Assembly (NCBI GenBank): GCA_015485015.1
Contig: WFUK01000133.1
Span: forward strand, 1 to 6,710
Origin: Paracoccaceae bacterium
GTDB lineage: Bacteria > Pseudomonadota > Alphaproteobacteria > Rhodobacterales > Rhodobacteraceae
Direction: 5' to 3'
DNA length: 6,710 bases
Within the stretch, counting starts at the first letter, position 1. Every line of letters starts with the position of its first letter. Positions 1-5,646 of the stretch are shown in pieces. The notes below the pieces were generated by a model. The model was not told the origin of the DNA, did no database searches, and saw nothing but the letters and a program-made list of their open reading frames with translations. Both the position numbers and the translations under genes were made by a program.

Positions 1-1
1 G

Positions 2-1096
2 AACGACACAATATGGGCCACACGCTCGGAAAATGACGATGCGGTCGCGGCGCTTTACCAGCGCTGCAAAAACGCGGACCCAACCACATGGCAGGGCATC
101 CACCAAGAGCTGGCAGCGGCGGCAAAAAACGCCGGTTTAACCCCCAGAGTGATCCGCATCATCCGGCCCGCAATTGGTGGTCCGGATCCGGAATATGACG
201 CACATAGCAAGGCCATCGGGCAAAACCTGCTGCGCGCCATTGCTGGCGGTGAAATGGAGCCAGCGCAAGCGGGCGGCGCGGCCTTTTGCGCGCTGGTATC
301 TGCGGTGGTGCAGCATGGTTTGCCGCCGGAATCCCGGCTTGGATTGCCGGATAATGCCCTTGCCTTGCTTGAGAATACCGAGCAGGAAAACCGCAATGCC
401 TATCAGCATGCCGTGATCTATCTGGCCAGTATTTGCATTCAAGACACGCGCTTGCCGGTAAATGACCGGATCGCGCTTTTATCGCGGGTGCTGCTTTATT
501 ATGGCTTCCAAAAAGCCGAGGGGCATCTGGAGGTTCGGATTACCGAGCTGCCCGAGGTTTTTGCTGGCGAGGCGCTGGCGCTGCAAGGGCTGGTTTTGCA
601 TGGGTTCGAGGGTTCGATCCTGCCAGAGGTGCCGCTGCCCAAAGCCTTGGCGCTGCGGTTTGACGAGCTTTGGATCACGCGGCTCAAAGCCGATCAAAAG
701 GCAATTGGCGTGCAGCTGAAGCATCGGCTCTTGGCGCATGCCAAATTTTTGATCACGCTGCATCGCGCCCTTTCAGAGGCAGGGCAGCACCAGTCAGCCT
801 TTGATCTGGTGCGGGCATGGGCCAACCATGCGCCTGACAATTGGAAGGCCTATGATCTATTGGCTGGCTCCGCCCGTGCGCTCGGCGATGATGCGCAAGC
901 CTTGGCGATCTATGCCGAGGCCGAGGCAAACGGCGTGGCTCATTCAAGGCTGGCGGAGCTAAAGGGAAACCAGCTTATGCGCGCAGGGCAGGCTGAGGCC
1001 GCGATCCAAGCCTATGAGCAGGCGCTGGCCTTGCCTGCGGGGAATCGCGGGCGGATTCAGCGGGGATTGGATGCGGCGCGGGCGAAGGTCTCGTAG
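2..1096 (+). CDS. Unrecognised protein with C-terminal TPR-like repeats, 5' partial
   Basis: The frame is open from the left edge and stops at TAG 1094-1096, giving 364 visible residues. The true start is outside the window; the GTG at 149 is only the first internal start-like codon, because the 49 codons before it are also open and protein-like. I do not recognise the family. The last hundred or so residues (about 835-1045) form two helix-turn-helix units with the spacing of tetratricopeptide repeats, for example AYDLLAGSARALGDDAQALA and then RLAELKGNQLMRAGQAEAAI. TPRs usually serve as protein-binding scaffolds. The middle is leucine/alanine-rich and probably all-helical. No transmembrane segment or catalytic motif is evident in the visible part. 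It converges on the minus-strand DsrC-like gene. It could be the C-terminal region of a larger protein with an N-terminal enzymatic domain, but nothing here shows that. Confidence 0.75.
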   Translation, partial: NDTIWATRSENDDAVAALYQRCKNADPTTWQGIHQELAAAAKNAGLTPRVIRIIRPAIGGPDPEYDAHSKAIGQNLLRAIAGGEMEPAQAGGAAFCALVSAVVQHGLPPESRLGLPDNALALLENTEQENRNAYQHAVIYLASICIQDTRLPVNDRIALLSRVLLYYGFQKAEGHLEVRITELPEVFAGEALALQGLVLHGFEGSILPEVPLPKALALRFDELWITRLKADQKAIGVQLKHRLLAHAKFLITLHRALSEAGQHQSAFDLVRAWANHAPDNWKAYDLLAGSARALGDDAQALAIYAEAEANGVAHSRLAELKGNQLMRAGQAEAAIQAYEQALALPAGNRGRIQRGLDAARAKVS

Positions 1097-1136
1097 GCTT
1101 GATAGTGGCGCTTTGAAACCGCAAAATCACTCCCTG

Positions 1137-1169
1137 AAATAAAATCGCCGCCTCCAAGGGAAGCGGCGA
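1137..1169 (-). terminator. Intrinsic terminator of the minus-strand DsrC-like gene
   Basis: TCGCCGC (1145-1151) pairs with GCGGCGA (1163-1169), and the stem continues after one mismatch with TCC/GGA (1153-1155 and 1159-1161) around an AAG loop. Read on the minus strand the hairpin is followed directly by TTTTATTT (complement of 1137-1144), the classic Rho-independent arrangement. It lies about 50 bases past the stop of the DsrC-like gene. On the plus strand no T-run follows, so it is not an obvious terminator for the converging TPR gene. Confidence 0.8.
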
Positions 1170-1220
1170 ATTCGGTGGTTGAGCCAAGTTTGGGGAAGGT
1201 CCCGAAACCTGCGCTATATA

Positions 1221-1559
1221 TTAGTATCCACCCTTGCGGCGGCTTTCAGGCAGGCCGGCGATTTTGCCACCTTGCTTGCTCGGATCACCCGGAAACAGCT
1301 CATAAACATCGCGCTGGCTTAGCTTTTCGCCCCATTCCGCGCTCATGGCTTTTACGATCTTGCGGGTATTGGGATGAACCCCGCCGCCCTGAAAATATTC
1401 GTCGCGCAGAAAGTTGATCAGATCCCAATGCTTGTCGGTCAGCTCGATGCCATCCGCCGAAGCCATGGCCTCTGCCATTTCCTTTGACCAGTCTTCGTGA
1501 TTCGCGAGATGTCCGTTCTCATTGGTTTCGTATTCGGTGCCGTTAAATTCAAATGCCAT
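1221..1559 (-). CDS. DsrC/TusE-family sulfur-relay-like protein lacking cysteine
   Basis: The 112-residue length matches DsrC/TusE proteins (about 105-115). The family pattern is clear: F-G-x-E-Y-E-T near the N-terminus, L-T-x-x-H-W-D-x-I-N-F-L-R-D-x-Y in the middle (about residues 40-55), and ELFPGDPSKQGGKIAGLP near the C-terminus, which aligns with the LFPKGPAKQATKIAGLP region of E. coli TusE. TusE and DsrC pass sulfur on a conserved penultimate cysteine. This protein instead ends GLPESRRKGGY and contains no cysteine at all, so it cannot carry a persulfide in the usual way. No alternative frame at the 3' end restores a Cys, which argues against a sequencing frameshift. Cysteine-free members of the superfamily are known and have been proposed to be regulatory (the RspA class, from memory). 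The ATG at 1557-1559 is preceded by GGGGAG (minus strand, 1566-1571) six bases away. It follows the aldo-keto reductase by 74 bases on the same strand and may share its transcript. A function in tRNA 2-thiolation should not be assumed. Confidence 0.88.
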   Translation of the reverse strand: MAFEFNGTEYETNENGHLANHEDWSKEMAEAMASADGIELTDKHWDLINFLRDEYFQGGGVHPNTRKIVKAMSAEWGEKLSQRDVYELFPGDPSKQGGKIAGLPESRRKGGY

Positions 1560-1610
1560 GTTTTTCTCCCCGATCTAGCATGTGAGACTATCAGACATTC
1601 AGATAACATA

Positions 1611-1639
1611 ATGTGAATTGACGATCAACTGTGTCACAT
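1611..1639. repeat. Nested inverted repeat between aldo-keto reductase and DsrC-like gene
   Basis: ATGTGA (1611-1616) pairs with TCACAT (1634-1639), and inside it TTGA (1618-1621) pairs with TCAA (1625-1628) around CGA. The right arm overlaps the TGA stop of the aldo-keto reductase (1634-1636). No T-run follows on either strand, so it is not a standard terminator. It could be an mRNA 3'-end structure, an attenuating hairpin before the DsrC-like gene, an operator, or chance. Confidence 0.35.
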
Positions 1640-2674
1640 CGGCATAGGGTCGCGGCGGTAAATTTCCTGTATGCCCGCCAGCACTTCCTCCGATAACTCC
1701 AGATCAGCGCCTTGAATTATATGCGCAAATTGCTCGCTGGAGGTTGCGCCAATGATTGCCGCCGCCATAAAGGGCCGGCTGCTGCAAAATGCCACCGCCA
1801 TATGCACCGGATCCAGCCCATGCGCCTTGGCCAGCGCCACATATTCATCCGCTACCCGCAAGCTGGCAGCGCTGATCCGCCCGCCAAGATCGGGATTCAG
1901 AGTGCGGCGGGAGCCTTGCGGGATGGTATCCTGGCTATATTTTCCGGTCAGCAAGCCCGTGGCCAAGGGCGAAAACGCCAGCAGGCCGACATCTTCGTGA
2001 TGGCTCATCTCCCCCAGATCCAGATCATAGTGCCGGCACATTAGCGAATATTCGTTTTGCACGGTCGCCACGCGCGGCAGGCCTTTGGTCTCGGCCAGGC
2101 GCAGATAATTGCCCAAGCCCCAGGCGCTTTCGTTGGACAGCCCGATATGGCGGATTTTTCCGGCTGCCACCAATTCGCCCAAGCTTTCCAGCGCCGCTTC
2201 CATTTCGGCCAGCGCGGTGGAGGTATCCTGGCCGCTGGCGTCAAAGCTCCAGTTTTGCCGGAAATGATAGGAGCCGCGATTGGGCCAATGCAGCTGATAA
2301 AGGTCAATCACATCGGTTTTTAGCCGCTTCAGGCTCAAATCCACAGCCTCGATCAGACTGGCCGGAGAGATCGGCGCGCCACCCCGCACCGCTGATCCAG
2401 CCCCCGATACCTTGGTTGCGACCAACACCTGATCGCGCATGCCCGAGGCCGCCAGCCAGTTGCCGATAATGGCCTCGCTCGCGCCGCAGGTTTCGGTTTT
2501 GATCGGGTTGACCGGATAAAGCTCGGCGGTGTCAATCAGGTTGATCCCCGCCTCGACCGCCATATCAAGCTGGCGATGGGCATCGGCCTCGGGCGTCTGG
2601 GTGCCAAAGGTCATGGTGCCGAGCGAAATCGGGTGGGTTTTCAGGCCGGTGCGGCCGATATTTTGCATTTGCAT
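1634..2674 (-). CDS. Tas-like NADP(H)-dependent aldo-keto reductase
   Basis: This 346-residue protein is as long as E. coli Tas and similar to it throughout: the N-terminal LGTMTFGTQ...EADAHRQLD, INLIDTAELYPV, the middle DLYQLHWP, GKIRHIGLSNE, TGLLTGKY, and a C-terminal IIGATS and LELSEEVL. The aldo-keto reductase catalytic tetrad is visible as Asp48, Tyr53, Lys88 and His129. Members fold as a TIM barrel and reduce aldehydes and ketones with NADPH; the natural substrate is not predictable. E. coli tas was found as a suppressor of tyrosine auxotrophy, which does not settle its role here. The ATG at 2672-2674 is preferred over the in-frame ATG two codons later because GAGGAG sits six bases upstream of it. 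It is transcribed away from the S49 peptidase gene and lies upstream of the DsrC-like gene. It probably acts in the cytoplasm; no signal peptide is seen. Confidence 0.93.
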   Translation of the reverse strand: MQMQNIGRTGLKTHPISLGTMTFGTQTPEADAHRQLDMAVEAGINLIDTAELYPVNPIKTETCGASEAIIGNWLAASGMRDQVLVATKVSGAGSAVRGGAPISPASLIEAVDLSLKRLKTDVIDLYQLHWPNRGSYHFRQNWSFDASGQDTSTALAEMEAALESLGELVAAGKIRHIGLSNESAWGLGNYLRLAETKGLPRVATVQNEYSLMCRHYDLDLGEMSHHEDVGLLAFSPLATGLLTGKYSQDTIPQGSRRTLNPDLGGRISAASLRVADEYVALAKAHGLDPVHMAVAFCSSRPFMAAAIIGATSSEQFAHIIQGADLELSEEVLAGIQEIYRRDPMPM

Positions 2675-2680
2675 GGGAGG

Positions 2681-2686
2681 CTCCTC
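2681..2686 (-). promoter_or_regulatory. Ribosome binding site of the aldo-keto reductase gene
   Basis: On the minus strand GAGGAG precedes the ATG at 2672-2674 with a six-base spacer (CCTCCC). The second possible ATG, at 2666-2668, would be twelve bases away, so this site decides the start. Confidence 0.7.
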
Positions 2687-2738
2687 AAGATTTTTGCCAC
2701 GCTAGCGCAATAGGGGAAAAAGGAAAAGCGCTGAAGGG

Positions 2739-2767
2739 TTGTTCTGGGCGCGGCTTAGGCTTACATA
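2739..2767 (+). promoter_or_regulatory. Possible promoter placing the S49 peptidase transcript start at its ATG
   Basis: TTGTTC (2739-2744, four of six matches to TTGACA) is followed after exactly 17 bases by TACATA (2762-2767, a weak three of six matches to TATAAT). A transcript starting seven bases past this -10 would begin at the ATG at 2774, giving a leaderless mRNA. This fits the lack of any Shine-Dalgarno sequence upstream of that ATG. The -10 match is poor, so the call is tentative. Confidence 0.3.
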
Positions 2768-2773
2768 CCTCCC

Positions 2774-3553
2774 ATGAAAAATCCGTTGAACCTGTTTAAG
2801 TCCGATCCCAAAGTTGCTGTAATCCGCCTGACGGGCGCGATTGGCACCGGAAGAAATGCGCTAAGCGATGCCGCGCTGGCCCCGATTATCGAAAAAGCCT
2901 TTGCCAAAGGCAAGCTCAAGGCGGTGGTTTTGCAAATCAATTCGCCGGGTGGCTCGCCTGCGCAATCGGCGCTGATCGCGGCCCGCATCCGGCGTTTGGC
3001 GGCGGAAAAAGAGCTGCCGGTAGTGGCCTTTGTCGAAGATGTGGCGGCCTCGGGCGGCTATTGGCTGGCCACGGCGGCGGACGAAATTTATGCCGATGAT
3101 AATTCGGTGCTTGGCTCGATCGGGGTGATCTCTGGCGGTTTTGGTTTTCACGAGTTGCTCAAAACCCACGGGGTAGAGCGCCGGATGCATACGGCGGGCG
3201 AAAGCAAATCCATGATGGACCCGTTTCAGCCCGAAAAGCCCGAAGACGTGGCGCGGCTCGAAACGATACTGGCGCAAATCCACGAGAATTTTATCACGCA
3301 GGTCAAAACGCGGCGCGGCGAAAAGCTTGCGGATGAAAACCTGTTTACCGGCGAAATCTGGGTTGGGCAAAAAGCGGTGGATAACGGGCTGATCGACGGC
3401 ATTGGCCATATGGTGCCGGTGATGAAGGCGCGCTATGGCGATAAGCTGCAATTCAGGATTTATGGTCAGAAAAAGGGGCTGCTTTCACGCTTTGGCGCTT
3501 CGATTCTGGCGCAGATAGAGGAGCGCAGCCTGTGGGCGCGCTTCGGGCTGTAG
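2774..3553 (+). CDS. S49 family peptidase (SppA/SohB-like serine-lysine protease)
   Basis: This 259-residue protein has the peptidase S49 signature: INSPGGSP (55-62), VAASGGYWLATAADEIYA (90-107) with the predicted nucleophile Ser93, GSIGVI (114-119), and ESKSMMDPF (143-151) with the predicted general base Lys145. The Ser-Lys spacing of 52 equals that of Bacillus subtilis SppA (Ser147/Lys199). SppA-type enzymes cut membrane-embedded signal-peptide remnants or damaged proteins. Unlike classical SppA and SohB it has no N-terminal membrane anchor: the protein starts MKNPLNLFKSDPKVAVIRL and goes straight into the catalytic fold. The C-terminal 25 residues look like an amphipathic helix (leucine, isoleucine and phenylalanine interleaved with basic and acidic residues) and might bind a membrane surface, which is inference. 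An in-frame TAG at 2756-2758 and the absence of other starts fix the ATG at 2774, despite no visible Shine-Dalgarno. It is the first gene of a tight four-gene operon. Confidence 0.93.
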   Translation: MKNPLNLFKSDPKVAVIRLTGAIGTGRNALSDAALAPIIEKAFAKGKLKAVVLQINSPGGSPAQSALIAARIRRLAAEKELPVVAFVEDVAASGGYWLATAADEIYADDNSVLGSIGVISGGFGFHELLKTHGVERRMHTAGESKSMMDPFQPEKPEDVARLETILAQIHENFITQVKTRRGEKLADENLFTGEIWVGQKAVDNGLIDGIGHMVPVMKARYGDKLQFRIYGQKKGLLSRFGASILAQIEERSLWARFGL

Positions 3554-3556
3554 CCG

Positions 3557-3733
3557 ATGTTTCTCAAGATAATCGTGTTGTTTCTGGTGCTGATGATGAC
3601 CATCGGCATGGTCGGGAAGCTGATTAATCCCACCCCCAAGCCCAAGGGCAGCAAATCCCGCAAGTGCAAAACCTGCGGTTCGTTTTTGATCGGCAAAGGC
3701 CCTTGTGCCACCTGCGCTGCGAGGAAAAAATAA
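3557..3733 (+). CDS. 58-residue single-pass membrane protein with a zinc-ribbon tail
   Basis: The start is ATG 3557, three bases after the peptidase stop; the stop is TAA 3731-3733, directly abutting the ATG of the antiporter. Residues 2-20 (FLKIIVLFLVLMMTIGMVG) form one hydrophobic membrane segment. Then come a Pro/Lys-rich linker (PTPKPKGSK) and two CxxC knuckles, Cys37-KT-Cys40 and Cys50-AT-Cys53, nine residues apart, as in small zinc ribbons and rubredoxin-like folds. The tail is strongly basic, so by the positive-inside rule the ribbon should face the cytoplasm. Its position between two genes with gaps of 3 and 0 bases, a membrane-type N-terminus and paired cysteines support a real gene rather than a chance frame. 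I do not recognise a named family. The role is unknown; it could bind a metal, a nucleic acid or a partner protein at the inner membrane. Its last codons contain the ribosome binding site of the antiporter. Confidence 0.85.
   Translation: MFLKIIVLFLVLMMTIGMVGKLINPTPKPKGSKSRKCKTCGSFLIGKGPCATCAARKK
3721..3725 (+). promoter_or_regulatory. Ribosome binding site of the antiporter inside the miniprotein gene
   Basis: GAGGA lies eight bases before the antiporter ATG (3734) and within the final sense codons of the 58-residue gene. With the stop TAA and the start ATG abutting, translation of the two is probably coupled by re-initiation. Confidence 0.65.
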
Positions 3734-4678
3734 ATGGCTTTTCTGCTGGTGGCTAGTGGCTTGGTGCTTTTGGTATTGGCCGGTGATTTCTTGGTCAAAG
3801 GCGCGGTGGCCCTAAGCCTGCGCCTCGGGGTGCCGACCTTGATCGTTTCAGTTACCATTGTTGGTTTTGGCACCTCGGCCCCTGAAATGCTGATCGCGAT
3901 TCAGTCGGCGCTGGAAGGCGCGCCGGGGATTGCGCTGGGGAATGTTGTGGGGTCCAATACCGCCAATGTGCTGCTCGTGCTGGGGTTTCCGGCGCTGGTA
4001 TATACCTTGGACACCGGCGAATCCGATACCAAGCGGATTTATCTGATGATGCTCGGGGTTTCGGTGATCTTCATCGCGCTGGCCTTTATGGGACCGCTGC
4101 ATTTGTGGCATGCGGCGGTGCTTTTGGGGCTGCTGGCGGCCATGCTGTGGGATAATTTGCGCTCGGCCCTGGGGGCGCGCGGCGCGCCGGAGCCGGATCT
4201 CGCCGAGCTTGAGGGTATCCCCCCCGATATGCCGGGCTGGCGCATGGCGATGTATATCGGCGCCGGGGTGGTCGGGCTGCCGCTCGGGGCGCAATTGATG
4301 ATCGAAGGCTCGCTGATTATTGCCGCGCGCTTTGGCTTGGGGGAAGAGGTGATCGGGCTAACGCTGGTAGCTATCGGCACCTCGCTGCCCGAGCTGGCCA
4401 CCACTACCGTTGCGGCCTTGCGCCGAGAGGCGGATGTGGCTTTGGGCAATGTAATAGGCTCCAATATGTTTAATCTATTGGCCATTATGGGCGTTACCAG
4501 CCTGTTTGGCCCGCTGCCGGTCGCGCCGGAATTGCTGCATCTGGATCTGTGGATCATGCTTGGCGCGTCGCTGTTGCTCGGGGTGTTTGTGTTTTCCAAG
4601 ATCAATATGGGGCGGCTCTGGGGCTTTGGGTTTTTGGCGCTATACGCGATCTATATGGTTGCGCTTTTGGGGAGATAA
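3734..4678 (+). CDS. Calcium/sodium antiporter, CaCA family (YrbG-like)
   Basis: This 314-residue integral membrane protein has the two alpha-repeats that define the Na+/Ca2+ exchanger superfamily. Repeat one carries GTSAPE (46-51) and GNVVGSNTAN (69-78); repeat two carries GTSLPE (215-220) and GNVIGSNMFN (238-247). The acidic residues Glu51 and Glu220 and the GNxxGSN asparagines are the ion-coordinating positions in structurally known relatives. About ten hydrophobic segments are present in two inverted halves of five, with a hydrophilic loop around residues 145-170. The protein exchanges cytoplasmic Ca2+ (or another cation) for Na+ or H+ at the inner membrane; which ions is not readable from sequence. 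The length matches E. coli YrbG (about 325) and other bacterial members. The ATG abuts the stop of the preceding miniprotein, and the stop is three bases before the next gene, so it belongs to one operon. Confidence 0.94.
   Translation: MAFLLVASGLVLLVLAGDFLVKGAVALSLRLGVPTLIVSVTIVGFGTSAPEMLIAIQSALEGAPGIALGNVVGSNTANVLLVLGFPALVYTLDTGESDTKRIYLMMLGVSVIFIALAFMGPLHLWHAAVLLGLLAAMLWDNLRSALGARGAPEPDLAELEGIPPDMPGWRMAMYIGAGVVGLPLGAQLMIEGSLIIAARFGLGEEVIGLTLVAIGTSLPELATTTVAALRREADVALGNVIGSNMFNLLAIMGVTSLFGPLPVAPELLHLDLWIMLGASLLLGVFVFSKINMGRLWGFGFLALYAIYMVALLGR
4669..4674 (+). promoter_or_regulatory. Ribosome binding site of the SDR gene
   Basis: GGGGAG overlaps the last sense codons of the antiporter and sits seven bases before the ATG at 4682, supporting this start for the SDR. 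Confidence 0.65.
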
Positions 4679-4681
4679 TTC

Positions 4682-5458
4682 ATGGCAAATGCGGCATTGG
4701 TAACCGGAGGCGCGCGGCGCTTGGGGCGGGCGATGGCGCTGCGTTTGGCCAAGCGGGGCGCGGATATCGTGGTGCATTATGCCAGCTCCGAAGGCCCTGC
4801 GATGGATGTGATAAACGAGGCGCGGGCCATGGGGGTGAATGCGGTGGCCCTTCAGGCCGATCTGCTGGATGCGGGCGCGGTGGCCGAGCTGATCCCGCAA
4901 GCGGCGGCGGCGCTGGGCCGCCCGCTGGATGTGCTGATTAATAATGCCTCGATCTTTGAATATGACAATCTGGCAACGGCAAGCGATGAAAGCTGGGCGC
5001 GGCATATGGATTCCAACCTGCGCGCGCCGGTTTTCCTGACGCAGGCCTTTGCCGCGCAAGCGCCCGCGCTCGGCGATGATGGCGAGCCGCTGGCCATGGC
5101 GAATGTGATTAACATGATCGATCAGCGCGTGCGCAAACCAACACCGGAATTCATGACCTATAGCCTCGCCAAAGCCGGCCTTTGGGCCTTTACCAAAACC
5201 GCCGCGCAGGCATTGGCGCCGCGCATTCGGGTGAATGGCATCGGCCCGGGGCCAACGCTGGTGGGCGCGCGGCAAACGGACGAGCATTTTGCAAACCAGC
5301 GAAAAGCCACAATATTGCAGCGCGGCTCCGGCCCGGACGAGATCTGCCGCGCCATGGAATTTATCCTGGATGCACCGGGTCTTACGGGTCAGCTTTTATG
5401 CCTTGATGGCGGCCAGCACCTCGCATGGCAAACCCCTGATATACTGGGGCCGGAATAG
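4682..5458 (+). CDS. Pteridine-reductase-like SDR oxidoreductase (PTR1/FolM type)
   Basis: This 258-residue classical short-chain dehydrogenase has the nucleotide-binding TGGARRLG (8-15), Asp60 for adenine contact, NNAS (87-90), Asn112, and the catalytic Tyr160 and Lys164. The usual SDR serine is replaced: the strand reads VINMID with Asp147, thirteen residues before Tyr160. That Asp-(x12)-Tyr-(xxx)-Lys layout is the one in trypanosomatid pteridine reductase PTR1 (Asp181, Tyr194, Lys198), and the GGARRLG and HY(33)-S-S region also resemble PTR1 and bacterial FolM. Arg12/Arg13 and the Ser35-Ser36 stretch favour NADPH. A role in reducing dihydropterins (for example dihydromonapterin) to tetrahydro forms is therefore likely, though FolM-like proteins are diverse. 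The C-terminus has LDGGQHLAWQTPD. It is the last gene of the operon; no plus-strand terminator with a T-run follows it. Confidence 0.88.
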   Translation: MANAALVTGGARRLGRAMALRLAKRGADIVVHYASSEGPAMDVINEARAMGVNAVALQADLLDAGAVAELIPQAAAALGRPLDVLINNASIFEYDNLATASDESWARHMDSNLRAPVFLTQAFAAQAPALGDDGEPLAMANVINMIDQRVRKPTPEFMTYSLAKAGLWAFTKTAAQALAPRIRVNGIGPGPTLVGARQTDEHFANQRKATILQRGSGPDEICRAMEFILDAPGLTGQLLCLDGGQHLAWQTPDILGPE

Positions 5459-5477
5459 AGGCTTCACTGAAGTTGTC

Positions 5478-5506
5478 CACTTTTGAAGCGCGGGTTAACA
5501 AAAGTG
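5478..5506. repeat. 8-bp perfect inverted repeat downstream of the SDR gene
   Basis: CACTTTTG (5478-5485) and CAAAAGTG (5499-5506) are perfect inverted copies separated by 13 bases that include GCGCGGG. It lies 20 bases past the SDR stop and could protect or end the operon mRNA, but no T-run follows on the plus strand. It could also be an operator. Confidence 0.4.
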
Positions 5507-5508
5507 TT

Positions 5509-5532
5509 AAAAAACCGTTGTAATAACAACGG
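5509..5532 (-). terminator. Minus-strand intrinsic terminator in the SDR-uvrC gap
   Basis: CCGTTGT (5515-5521) and ACAACGG (5526-5532) form a seven-base-pair stem with an AATA loop. On the minus strand it is followed directly by six T residues (complement of 5509-5514). On the plus strand the A-run precedes the hairpin and no T-run follows, so it works best in the minus direction, where no annotated gene lies upstream. It may shield the operon from antisense transcription or end a small minus-strand RNA. Confidence 0.6.
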
Positions 5533-5640
5533 ACTAGCACAGGCACAAATAATTGTCCTTACTTATCAATGACTTAAAAAACTGCCTAAATTTTGCCCAA
5601 TTCGAGTAAATAGGCCAAATATAAGGAAAAATTCGATCAT
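5533..5640. other. AT-rich intergenic block (about one third GC)
   Basis: By hand count about 35 of 108 bases are G or C, against roughly 60% in the flanking genes. It has several A and T runs (AAAAAA around 5575-5581, AAATTTT around 5588-5594) and no convincing plus-strand gene. It directly precedes the DnaA-box-like repeats, an arrangement like a DNA unwinding element next to DnaA sites. It may equally be an ordinary AT-rich promoter region. Confidence 0.5.
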
Positions 5641-5646
5641 GCGCAT

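Noticed and set aside
149..1096. GTG 149 as the start of the first gene
   Set aside because: The same frame is open and protein-like back to base 2, so the gene is 5' truncated by the window edge rather than starting at 149.
1587..1617. Minus-strand promoter for the DsrC-like gene (TTCACA and GATAGT, 19-base spacer)
   Set aside because: The spacer is long and the -10 is only a partial match; not strong enough to annotate.
1618..1628. FNR/Dnr-like or CRP-like operator in the reductase to DsrC-like gap
   Set aside because: TTGA-CGA-TCAA has a three-base centre rather than the FNR spacing, and TGTGA/TCACA are 17 bases apart rather than six.
2700..2707. Palindrome CGCTAGCG in the divergent intergenic region
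   Set aside because: Eight bases of palindrome in GC-rich DNA can occur by chance, and no second copy supports an operator.
2861..3451. A 196-codon minus-strand open frame opposite the S49 peptidase
   Set aside because: It is antisense to a gene with intact catalytic motifs and has shadow-frame composition with no recognisable domain.
5495..5510. CtrA-like site TTAA...TTAA near the putative DnaA region
   Set aside because: The spacer is eight bases, whereas the CtrA consensus needs seven; it overlaps the inverted repeat that explains part of it.
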